Shown here in pieces: positions 23,731 through 30,772 of a stretch of 64,000 nt of DNA; the stretch's first letter is position 1, and every line of letters starts with the position of its first letter. The DNA is from JBBQNR01 sp963774075. Lineage in GTDB: Bacteria > Actinomycetota > Thermoleophilia > Solirubrobacterales > JBBDJG01. The notes under the pieces were generated by a model that made no database searches, was not told the origin of the DNA, and saw nothing but the letters and a program-made list of their open reading frames with translations. The DNA lies in contig CAVZDP010000004.1 of assembly GCA_963774075.1 (NCBI GenBank), positions 32,668-96,667 on the forward strand, in the 5' to 3' direction. Made by a program: the position numbers and the translations under genes.

Positions 23731-24747
23731 ATGAAGCGCTCCCTCTACATGCATCACCCTTCCTCGCTGGAGCACGACACCGGCCAACATCCCGAGCACG
23801 CTTCCCGGATCCTCGCCATCGAGCGTGCGCTCGCCGCGCGGGAGTGGCTCGGCTTTGAGCGCGCGCTCGCGCCCGAGGTGGAGCGCGAGAGCCTTTACGC
23901 GGTGCACCCACCGGACTACGTGGAGGCGATCGAGCGGGTGTGCGCGAGCGGCGGCGGCATGCTCGATCTGGACACCGTGGCGAGTGCAGGCTCCTTCGAA
24001 GCCGCACTCCACGCCGCGGGAGGGGCCGCGCGCGCGGTGGACGCGCTGCTCGGCGGCGAGGCCGAGCTTGCCTTCTGCGGTCAGCGCCCTCCGGGGCACC
24101 ACGCCGAGCCGTCGCGGGCGATGGGCTTTTGCATCTTCAACAACGTGGCGGTGGCGGCCCGCCGCGCCCTCGACGCCCACGATGCCGAGCGAGTGCTGGT
24201 GCTGGACTGGGACGTCCACCACGGCAATGGCACCAACGACGTCTTCTACGGCTCGAACGAAGTGCTCTACGTGAGCATCCACCAGTGGCCCCTCTATCCC
24301 GGCACGGGGGCGCTGACGGACAACGGGGAGGGGGTGGGAGCGGGCTACACGGTGAACCTGCCGGTGACGCCCGGCTCGGGACACGAGCAGTGGCTCTCGC
24401 TCGTGCAGCACGTCGTCGGCCCGATCGCGCGCACTTACCGTCCCCGGCTCGTTCTGATCTCGGCGGGCTTCGACGCTCACCGCGACGATCCGCTCGCGAA
24501 CTGCGAGCTCGCCGATCACTCGTTTGCGGCAATGGCCGCGGCCATGGGGGCGCTTGGGGAGGAGCTCGACGCCCCGCTCGCGATAGTGCTCGAGGGCGGC
24601 TACGATCTCGATGCGCTCTCGCGCTCCGTGGTGGCGGTTCTGGAAGCGGCGAGCAACGGCGCCGAGCCCGAGCCGGTCGAAGAGGACCCACAGGCGACGC
24701 GGGCCCGCTCGCATTACGCACGCTGGTGGCCTGCGCTCGCGGCCTAA
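23731..24747 (+). CDS. Histone-deacetylase-family zinc amidohydrolase
   Basis: A 338-residue member of the arginase/deacetylase superfamily (class II HDAC/AcuC-like). The zinc and catalytic residues are in RPPGHHAEPSRAMGFCIFNN (His pair), VLDWDVHHGNGTNDVFY (Asp, His) and SAGFDAHRDDP (Asp), with EGGYDLDAL closing the site. Bacterial members deacetylate acetyl-lysine proteins or small acetylated amines such as polyamines; which one applies here cannot be told. It is a single gene, convergent with a glycosyltransferase, and both stop codons lie in one shared hairpin. Confidence 0.93.
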   Translation: MKRSLYMHHPSSLEHDTGQHPEHASRILAIERALAAREWLGFERALAPEVERESLYAVHPPDYVEAIERVCASGGGMLDLDTVASAGSFEAALHAAGGAARAVDALLGGEAELAFCGQRPPGHHAEPSRAMGFCIFNNVAVAARRALDAHDAERVLVLDWDVHHGNGTNDVFYGSNEVLYVSIHQWPLYPGTGALTDNGEGVGAGYTVNLPVTPGSGHEQWLSLVQHVVGPIARTYRPRLVLISAGFDAHRDDPLANCELADHSFAAMAAAMGALGEELDAPLAIVLEGGYDLDALSRSVVAVLEAASNGAEPEPVEEDPQATRARSHYARWWPALAA

Positions 24748-24775
24748 CACTCGCGGCCGCCGGCCGGTTGTTAGG
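24743..24775. terminator. Bidirectional hairpin between convergent genes
   Basis: CCTAACA (24743-24749) pairs with TGTTAGG (24769-24775) around a GC-rich CGGCCG-C-CGGCCG core. The stop codons of both convergent genes are within the outer stem. Confidence 0.6.
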
Positions 24776-25724
24776 TGGAGGCAGGCTCGCCGGCGCGGAG
24801 CGCGCCGTAGGCGGCGGCGACGCGCGCTGCCATCCGGTCGCTCGAGAAGCGCTCCGCGCGTGCCCGACCCGCCACGCGCGGGTCGTGAGCGTCCAGATAC
24901 GGCCGCAGTGACGCCAGCCAGCTTTCCTCGTCGAAGCTCTCGCACAACGTGCCCTCCACGCCGGCGAGCGCCAACGGCGCGATGCCGACCGGCGTCGAGA
25001 GCACGGGCACGTTGCAGGCGAGCGCTTCCAATGCCGCGAGCCCGAACCCTTCGCTGTCGGATGTGACGAGGACCGCGTTCGCGGCGTTGAACCAGAGCGG
25101 GGCGCGCTCGGGGGGCACGTGCCGGAGCACCAGAAGCTCCGCGCCGCCCGCTCGGGCGCAGAGCACTTGGGCGCGGTCGAAGCGCTTCACCTGCCGGGCC
25201 GGGTCCGCCGGAAAGAGCACGTACGGGCGCCCGGGGTCGAGCCCGAGCTGCGCCCGGGCGTCCTCGCGCGGAAGCGGGCGAAAGCGGCCGGTGTCCACGC
25301 CGCAGGGGAGGACGGCCACGCGCCTGCGCTCGCCGGCCCCCCGAAGCGTCGCGCGGGCGAGCGACGCGGAGACCGTGGCCGGAAGCGACGCCAGCCGCGC
25401 GACGAGGCGCGACAGCGGCCCCACCAGAGGATGGTGCAGGTCCGTGCCGTGGAACGTGACGACCAGGGGCCGGCCGCGCGCCGCGAGCGCCGAGCAGCCG
25501 CTGAGGCCGTAATGCGCGTGAACGACGTCGAAGCGACCGCGCCGCGCCGCTCCGCGCAGCTTCCATGCCGCCAGCGCGTACGAGAGCGCTCCGGGCGCGA
25601 AGCTGCGCACGTCCACCTCCACGCCGGGCTGGCGCCGCAGTGCCTCGACCTGGTCGCGCACGAACGACCCGTGCTCCGGGCGGGACGTGGAGGGAGACAT
25701 GTGCGTGACGATCAGGACGCGCAC
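24771..25724 (-). CDS. GT4-family glycosyltransferase
   Basis: A GT-B-fold glycosyltransferase of about 317 residues. It has an N-terminal VRVLIVTHMSPSTSRPEHG, VVHAHYGLSGCSALA and FHGTDLHHP in the acceptor domain, and NAVLVTSDSEGFGLAALEAL (the E-x7-E-type donor site) in the second domain. It probably transfers a sugar from a nucleotide donor to a cell-surface acceptor. The GTG at 25724 starts exactly at the first beta strand. A longer frame to 25868 would add a Pro/Thr/Asp-rich stretch, part of which coincides with a repeat fragment (25761-25805), so it is not preferred. No cluster of sugar genes surrounds it. Confidence 0.85.
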   Translation of the reverse strand: MRVLIVTHMSPSTSRPEHGSFVRDQVEALRRQPGVEVDVRSFAPGALSYALAAWKLRGAARRGRFDVVHAHYGLSGCSALAARGRPLVVTFHGTDLHHPLVGPLSRLVARLASLPATVSASLARATLRGAGERRRVAVLPCGVDTGRFRPLPREDARAQLGLDPGRPYVLFPADPARQVKRFDRAQVLCARAGGAELLVLRHVPPERAPLWFNAANAVLVTSDSEGFGLAALEALACNVPVLSTPVGIAPLALAGVEGTLCESFDEESWLASLRPYLDAHDPRVAGRARAERFSSDRMAARVAAAYGALRAGEPAST

Positions 25725-25760
25725 CGACGGGCCAGCGTATTCGGTCCCGGCGTCGGTGCC

Positions 25761-25805
25761 AGCCGCGTCAGGCGTTGCGGGTGTGTCGTCAGGGGGGGGG
25801 CTCTC
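25761..25805. repeat. Partial copy of the 40652-40815 element (one outer arm)
   Basis: The segment AGCCGCGTCAGGCGTTGCGG (25761-25780) and the following GTGT are identical to 40777-40800, the right outer arm of the large inverted repeat. The similarity continues more weakly to GGGGCTCTC. The other arm and the central core are not present here. The fragment lies between the glycosyltransferase and pilin genes. Confidence 0.7.
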
Positions 25806-25905
25806 TGGTTGCGTTCTTTTCACCGACCCGTTCCGCGCCGGGCTGGAGCGGTGCGCTCGCCGGCGCAAGCCTTCGATGCTCTGTCGAACTGCAACGGAGG
25901 TGAGC

Positions 25906-26148
25906 TTGTACGAGTCAATGGGATACGCCCACGCGCGGGTGGCGTCGGCGCTGGCGGGGGCGAGGCGCGCGCTGCAGGCCGAGCGCGCTCAGGGCACGGT
26001 CGAGTACGTCGCGCTCGTGCTGCTCGTCGCGCTCGTGATGTTCGGAGTGGTCGCGGCGATGAAGACCTACCGCACGTCCGAGGGCCAGGAGCTCGGCGAC
26101 CTGATCCTCCAGAAGATCAAGGAGGCGGTCGGGAAGGTGAAGTACTAG
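25906..26148 (+). CDS. Flp/TadE-like type IVb pilin precursor
   Basis: A protein of about 80 residues: a basic N-terminal leader of about 28 residues, then QGTVEYVALVLLVALVMFGV, a typical type IVb (Flp) prepilin site with cleavage after Gly and Glu at position +4 or +5, followed by one hydrophobic helix and a charged C-terminus ending GKVKY. It would be processed by a prepilin peptidase and assembled into a Tad/Flp pilus; none of those genes is in the window. The TTG at 25906 is chosen because GGAGG ends 5 nt before it; an ATG at 25918 is an alternative. Confidence 0.75.
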   Translation: MYESMGYAHARVASALAGARRALQAERAQGTVEYVALVLLVALVMFGVVAAMKTYRTSEGQELGDLILQKIKEAVGKVKY

Positions 26149-26272
26149 GACGACTCCGGCTTGCGGCCATGGGGCGGAGTAGCATCACGGCATCGCGCAG
26201 GCAGGCCGGGCATCCGAGGTAGCGACGCGGCCGGGGCGGCCGGACGGCCGCGCTCTCGACGAGCTTCGCGAG

Positions 26273-26974
26273 GTGAAGATCGAGCCCGGCTTCGTCCGGA
26301 CCGCCGACGGCTCCGCTCTGATCTCGATCGGCGAGACGGTGCTCATCTGCACGGCCTCGGTCGTCGAGAGCGTGCCGCCCTGGCGGGAGGCGACCGGGTC
26401 GGGATGGATGACCGCCGAGTACGGCATGCTGCCGGCCTCGACGGGCCAGCGGCGACCCCGCGACGTCTCCCGCGGGCGACCGGACGGGCGCACGACCGAG
26501 ATCCAGCGCCTGATCGGGCGCTCGCTGCGCGCCGCCGTCGACTTCAAGGCACTCGGCCCGCGGACGGTGCACGTGGACTGTGATGTCGTTCAGGCCGACG
26601 GAGGGACCCGCTGCGCCGGCATCACCGGAGGCTACGTCGCGATGCAGCTCGCCCTCGGCTCCCTGGTCGAGAAAGGCCGTCTCGAGCGGCTGCCGCTCAC
26701 GGGCTCGGTCGCCGGCGTCTCCTGCGGCCTCGTCGACGACGTGGCGATGCTCGACCTCTGCTATCGCGAGGACGTCAAGGCCCAGGTCGACATGAACGTC
26801 GTCATGACGGGCGATGGGGGACTCGTCGAGGTGCAGGCGACCGGGGAGCAGATCCCGTTCTCCCGCGCCTCCCTGGACCAGCTGCTGGGGCTCGCGGCCG
26901 GGGGCATTCAGTCGCTGCGGGCGCACCAGGCCGGCGCTGCCGGCAGCCTGCCGGGCGAGACGGGCGGCGCATGA
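26273..26974 (+). CDS. rph: Ribonuclease PH, apparent 5' end upstream of any canonical start
   Basis: This phosphorolytic 3'-5' exoribonuclease trims tRNA 3' ends. The visible blocks are TVLICTASVVESVPPW, GWMTAEYGMLPASTGQR, RTTEIQRLIGRSLRAAVDF, HVDCDVVQADGGTRCAGITG and DLCYREDVKAQVDMNVVMTG. The first canonical start is GTG at 26273, but the family's conserved N-terminal RPDGRALDELREV is encoded in the same frame just upstream, and the frame remains open to the stop at 26180. A real start must lie near 26192-26219, using a non-standard codon (ATC 26192 or GTA 26219) or obscured by an indel. It forms an operon with rdgB. Confidence 0.9.
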   Translation: MKIEPGFVRTADGSALISIGETVLICTASVVESVPPWREATGSGWMTAEYGMLPASTGQRRPRDVSRGRPDGRTTEIQRLIGRSLRAAVDFKALGPRTVHVDCDVVQADGGTRCAGITGGYVAMQLALGSLVEKGRLERLPLTGSVAGVSCGLVDDVAMLDLCYREDVKAQVDMNVVMTGDGGLVEVQATGEQIPFSRASLDQLLGLAAGGIQSLRAHQAGAAGSLPGETGGA

Positions 26975-27026
26975 GCGCGCCGCACGCGCGCCGCCGGGCG
27001 GCGCTGCTTTCATAGGCGGCGTGCAG

Positions 27027-27599
27027 ATGGTGCTCGGCAGCGGCAACGCGCACAAGCTGCGGGAGCTCTCGCGCCTGCTGGAGCCCCACGAGCTCGTGGG
27101 GCTGCCGGAGGGCGTCGAGCTCCCTCCGGAGACCGGAGCCTCCTTCGCAGACAATGCGGCCACGAAGGCGCGCGCGACGGCGCGCGCCACCGGCGTGCCT
27201 TCGCTCGGCGAGGACTCCGGGATCGTCGTCGCCGCGCTCGGTGGTGAGCCCGGTATCCGATCGGCACGCTACGCGGGCGAGAGCGCGACCGACGAGGAGA
27301 ACCTCGAAAAGCTCCTGCGAGAGACGGATGGTGCAGGCGATCGGGAGGCCGCGTACGTCTGCGCGCTCGCGCTCGCGACTCCGGATGGCCAGGAGCAGGT
27401 GTTCGAGGGGCGCTGCGACGGCGTGCTGGCGAGTGCGCCGCGCGGCCAGGGCGGGTTCGGTTACGACCCGATCTTCGTACCGGCTGAGGGCCCCGGCGGC
27501 GCGACCATGGCGGAGCTGCCGGACGAGGGCAAGAACGCGATCAGCCACCGCGGCATGGCGGCGCGCCTGCTGCTGGAGTGGCTCGAGAAGCGGCCGTGA
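27027..27599 (+). CDS. rdgB: RdgB/HAM1 non-canonical purine NTP pyrophosphatase
   Basis: The enzyme hydrolyses dITP, XTP and ITP to monophosphates and keeps them out of nucleic acids. The 190-residue protein has the substrate-binding start LGSGNAHKLREL, the metal site SLGEDSGIVVAALGGEPGI, GQGGFGYDPIFVP and the C-terminal KNAISHRGMAARLLL. The ATG at 27027 is preceded at 7 nt by AGGCGG; a GTG at 27021 is possible. The rph-rdgB order is a common bacterial arrangement. Its stop overlaps the next gene (GTGA). Confidence 0.95.
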   Translation: MVLGSGNAHKLRELSRLLEPHELVGLPEGVELPPETGASFADNAATKARATARATGVPSLGEDSGIVVAALGGEPGIRSARYAGESATDEENLEKLLRETDGAGDREAAYVCALALATPDGQEQVFEGRCDGVLASAPRGQGGFGYDPIFVPAEGPGGATMAELPDEGKNAISHRGMAARLLLEWLEKRP

Positions 27600-28621
27600 C
27601 CCGCGGCCGGGGCGCTCCCGCAGCCCGCGAGGGGCGAGCGAGCACCGTCGCTCCGTACCGCGACCTCGTCGCGCCGTCGGCGCATTCGCACCCTTCGGGG
27701 CCACGGTCCGCGAAGCCACGCGCCGCCAAGATCTCGATCATCTCCAACGGGCTGCTGATCGCGCTGAAGGTGGTGGCGGGTGCGGTCACTGGCTCGATCG
27801 CGATCATCACCGAGGCGGTTCACTCGGGCATCGACCTACTCGCCTCGGTGGTCGCCTACCTGTCGGTACGCAAGGCGGACGAGCCCGCGGACGCCGACCA
27901 TCTCTACGGTCACGCGAAGGTCGAGAACCTCGCCGCGGTGATCGAGGGCATGCTGATCCTCGTCGGCGCCGGCGTGATCTTGTACGAGGCGGTTCGCCGG
28001 CTCGCGAGCGGAGCCGAGGTCCACAACCTCGGGTTCGGCATCGCCGCGGTCGGCATCTCGGCAGTGGTGAACGTCGTCGTGTCGAGCTACCTATACCGGC
28101 AGGCGCGAGCACACGACTCGCCGGCGCTCGAAGCCGACGCGGCCCACCTGCGGGCGGATGCGCTCACGTCGGTGGCCGTCCTGGTCGGCCTGGTGCTGGT
28201 CGAGGTGACCGGTGTGGTCGAGCTCGACTCCGCCGTAGCGCTCGTGGTCGCCGTGGCGATCGTGTATGCGGGGGTTCGAATCCTCACGCGCTCGTCGCGC
28301 GTGCTGATAGACGAGGCGCTGCCGGCGGAGGAGCTGGACATCGTTCGCCACGCGGTGAGCTCGTACCCGGGCGGAGAGATAGCCGGCTACCACAAGCTTC
28401 GGGGCCGGCGCGCGGGCAGCGCTCGTCACATCGACCTGCATCTCCAGTTCGTGCCCGGCACGACGCTCGAGCGCGCGCACCGGATCGCGCACGAGCTGCA
28501 GGACCAGGTACGGGCCAGCATCCGAGATGTCGACCTGCTCGTGCATCTGGAGCCGGCCGCGAGCGGCCGGCGGCGCGACCTTGAAGGCGAGGACGTGGGG
28601 CGCGGCGGGCCCCCCGATTAG
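27596..28621 (+). CDS. Cation diffusion facilitator (CDF) transporter
   Basis: A 341-residue metal/proton antiporter of the CDF family with about six membrane helices. The metal-binding residues appear in helix 2 (TEAVHSGIDLLASV, HxxxD) and helix 5 (HLRADALTSVAVL, HxxxD), and HLYGHAKVENLAAVIEG is the family's conserved loop. The C-terminal cytoplasmic domain (about 250-325) has the ferredoxin-like fold with RHIDLHLQFVPGTTLERAH. The HxxxD sites favour Zn, Fe or Co export over Mn. The start is set at the GTG overlapping the rdgB stop. The first about 45 residues are basic and variable. Confidence 0.93.
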   Translation: MTRGRGAPAAREGRASTVAPYRDLVAPSAHSHPSGPRSAKPRAAKISIISNGLLIALKVVAGAVTGSIAIITEAVHSGIDLLASVVAYLSVRKADEPADADHLYGHAKVENLAAVIEGMLILVGAGVILYEAVRRLASGAEVHNLGFGIAAVGISAVVNVVVSSYLYRQARAHDSPALEADAAHLRADALTSVAVLVGLVLVEVTGVVELDSAVALVVAVAIVYAGVRILTRSSRVLIDEALPAEELDIVRHAVSSYPGGEIAGYHKLRGRRAGSARHIDLHLQFVPGTTLERAHRIAHELQDQVRASIRDVDLLVHLEPAASGRRRDLEGEDVGRGGPPD

Positions 28622-28644
28622 CCAGCAGGGCTTGGAGTCCGTGA

Positions 28645-28788
28645 TCAGGGCAGCAGGTTGACGGCCGCCGACAGGCCGACGAAGAGCAGCACCGCGCTGT
28701 ATCCGTCGTAGCCGTTCACCAGCAGCAGCAGGGACGCGATGGCGCAAATCGCCGTCACGGTCATCCACGCGGCTCTGCTCAGGGACAC
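28645..28788 (-). CDS. Small predicted membrane protein (short ORF)
   Basis: A 47-codon frame (GTG at 28788; ATG at 28764 would give 39 residues) encodes one or two hydrophobic stretches (VTAICAIASLLLLVNGYDGY, then SAVLLFVGLSAAVNLLP). Third codon positions are almost all G or C, matching the surrounding real genes, and no other gene occupies this 183-bp space. It is divergent from the Roadblock-like gene with AT-rich sequence between. No family is recognised and expression is unproven. Confidence 0.4.
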   Translation of the reverse strand: MSLSRAAWMTVTAICAIASLLLLVNGYDGYSAVLLFVGLSAAVNLLP

Positions 28789-28804
28789 GCTTATATTGTC
28801 TCCG

Positions 28805-29167
28805 ATGGAGGCGATGGCCCAAGAGCTCGCGCTCCGCTACATGCTCGAGCTGTCCACCGACATTCGCGCCGCGTTCCTCGTGGACGAGCACGGACGGCTG
28901 TCGGCGGCGGCGCCCGAGCGTCCCGGCGAGCGGGCCGAGCGTGCGGGTCTGGAGCTGGCGGGCGCCGCGCGCAAGCTCGCCGAGGCTGGTGGGACCGGTG
29001 ACGTGGAGCTCGACATCACGGTTGACGGCGGCGGCGCCTTCGTCGTCTGCGGGGGCGGACCCGCGATGGTGTGCGTCACCGGCCAGTTCGCGCTCGCGGG
29101 CCTGATCTTCCACGACATGCGGATCGCGCTCGCGGACCTGCGCCGGGGCGGAACGGAGGCGGCGTGA
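28805..29167 (+). CDS. Roadblock/LC7-like protein
   Basis: A 120-residue protein with the Roadblock pattern: an N-terminal helix (LALRYMLELSTDI), RAAFLVDEHGRLSAAAPE, a central helix and paired beta strands (VELDITVDGGGAFVVCGGG, MVCVTGQFALAGLIFHDM). In bacteria such proteins often partner small GTPases, but no MglA-like gene is nearby. A -10-like TATATT (28792-28797) would place the transcript start at or next to the ATG, so the message may be leaderless. Its stop overlaps the next start (GTGA). Confidence 0.6.
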   Translation: MEAMAQELALRYMLELSTDIRAAFLVDEHGRLSAAAPERPGERAERAGLELAGAARKLAEAGGTGDVELDITVDGGGAFVVCGGGPAMVCVTGQFALAGLIFHDMRIALADLRRGGTEAA

Positions 29168-29385
29168 GGCTCCCGCATCCAGCGCGGCGGGTCGGAGAGC
29201 TCGCGGGCGGCGTGGTGACGACCGTGCGGCGGCTCAGGGACGGGCGCAGGCCGCGCGTGCGCGTCCGGTTGGCGCATGGGGAGCCGCGCGTGCTGCCCGA
29301 GGGGGACCCGCAGCGCGAGCCGCTCCTGTCGCTGGCGTCCGAGCTCGTGGGCGAGTACGGGAGGTCGCCGCGTGGCGGAAGCTGA
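29164..29385 (+). CDS. Small Arg-rich hypothetical protein
   Basis: A 73-residue basic protein (RRVGELAGGVVTTVRRLRDG; RPRVRVRLAHGEPRVL; SLASELVGEYG). It starts at a GTG overlapping the Roadblock-like stop and overlaps the start of tldD by 14 bp, so it is embedded in a tightly coupled operon. No family is recognised. The context suggests co-expression with TldD/TldE. Confidence 0.6.
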   Translation: MRLPHPARRVGELAGGVVTTVRRLRDGRRPRVRVRLAHGEPRVLPEGDPQREPLLSLASELVGEYGRSPRGGS

Positions 29386-30772
29386 CGGAACGCTCTTCGA
29401 GCCGGTCCTGGCTGAGCGGGTGCTGCGCCGAGCGCTCGCGAACGGCGGCGACTTCGCGGAGCTCTACGCCGAGCGCCGATCGACCTTCTCCGTCGGGCTC
29501 GACGACCGCAAGGTCGAGCGCGCGCAGAGCGGAGAGGAGCTCGGCGCCGCGGTCCGAGTGATCGCCGGCGACTCCACGTACTTCGGCCACGTGGACGGTC
29601 TGGCGGAGCCCGACCTCGAGCGGGTCGCCGGCTCGGTCGCCGCCGCGGTGCGCCAGGGCGCGGCCGAGCCGCGGCCGCTCACGTCCATCCAGCGCGCTCC
29701 CGGCCAGCAGGTGCGCGAGCGTCCCGAGGCCGTAGACGCGGCGCACAAGGCCGCGATGCTCAACGAGTGCGACGCGCGCGCCCGAGCGGCCGGCGACGCG
29801 ATCGCCCAGGTGAGCGCCGGCTACAACGAGGACCGCCGTCGCGTACAGGTCGCGAACTCCGAGGGGTTGATGGCGGCAGACGACCGCACGCGCGTGCGGC
29901 TCGGCGTGCAGGTGGTCGCCCGGCGCGACGACCGGGTGGAGACCGGCGCGGAGTCGCTCGCCGGTCACGCGGGCTTCGAGCTCTTCGAGGACGACTTCGG
30001 CTCGGTGGCGGAGGAGGCCGCCCGCCGCGCCCTGACGATGCTCGACGCGCGTCCCGCGCCGGCCGGGCGCATGACGGTCGTTGTCGGGAACGGCTTTGGC
30101 GGCGTCCTGTTCCACGAGGCGACTGGTCACGGCCTCGAGTCGGACGCGGTGCAGAAGCGCGCGTCCGTTTACGCGGGCCGTCTCGGCGAGAAGGTCGCCG
30201 GCTCGCTCGTGACGGCGTACGACGACGGGACGCTGCCGGGGGAGTGGGGAAGCGACGGGATCGATGACGAGGGCACGCGAACGCAGAGCACCCGCGTGAT
30301 CGACCAGGGGGAGCTGTGCTTCTACCTCTACGACCTCACTCGCGCCCGCAAGGACGGGCGTCCCTCGACCGGCAACGGCCGCCGCCAGAGCTTCCGCCAC
30401 CTCCCGATTCCCCGTATGACGAATACCTACATCGCCCCCGGCAACGCCGATCCGGGCGAACTGATCGGCGACGTTCGCCGCGGGGTCTACGCGGTCTCGT
30501 TCGCCGGCGGGCAGGTCGAGCCGGCGACGGGGGACTTCGTGTTCGGCGTCTCCGAGGGCTACCTGATCGAGGACGGTAGGGTGACCGCCCCCATCAGGGG
30601 CCTGACGTTGATCGGCAACAGCCTCGACGTGCTGAGCAAGATCGACGCTGTGGGGAACGACCTGGCCTTCAAGAGCGGCTTCTGTGGCAAGGACGGCCAG
30701 CAGGTGCCGGTCGGCACCGGCCAGCCGACCGTGCGGATCGCGGAGCTGACTGTCGGCGGGACCGATGCCTGA
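29372..30772 (+). CDS. tldD: TldD-family metalloprotease subunit
   Basis: A 466-residue zinc protease subunit. TldD and TldE form a heterodimer that degrades unfolded peptides, and in enterobacteria it matures microcin B17 and inactivates CcdA. The active site is VLFHEATGHGLESDAVQ (HExxxH). Other conserved segments are IDDEGTRTQSTRVIDQGEL, RPSTGNGRRQSFRHLPIPRM and DFVFGVSEGYLIEDGRVTAP. The GTG at 29372 follows GGAGGT by 6 nt. It overlaps tldE by 8 bp. Confidence 0.95.
   Translation: MAEADGTLFEPVLAERVLRRALANGGDFAELYAERRSTFSVGLDDRKVERAQSGEELGAAVRVIAGDSTYFGHVDGLAEPDLERVAGSVAAAVRQGAAEPRPLTSIQRAPGQQVRERPEAVDAAHKAAMLNECDARARAAGDAIAQVSAGYNEDRRRVQVANSEGLMAADDRTRVRLGVQVVARRDDRVETGAESLAGHAGFELFEDDFGSVAEEAARRALTMLDARPAPAGRMTVVVGNGFGGVLFHEATGHGLESDAVQKRASVYAGRLGEKVAGSLVTAYDDGTLPGEWGSDGIDDEGTRTQSTRVIDQGELCFYLYDLTRARKDGRPSTGNGRRQSFRHLPIPRMTNTYIAPGNADPGELIGDVRRGVYAVSFAGGQVEPATGDFVFGVSEGYLIEDGRVTAPIRGLTLIGNSLDVLSKIDAVGNDLAFKSGFCGKDGQQVPVGTGQPTVRIAELTVGGTDA

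Noticed and set aside
23731..25724. Capsule or polysaccharide gene cluster around the glycosyltransferases
   Set aside because: The glycosyltransferases are isolated among unrelated genes, with no polymerase, flippase or sugar-nucleotide genes.
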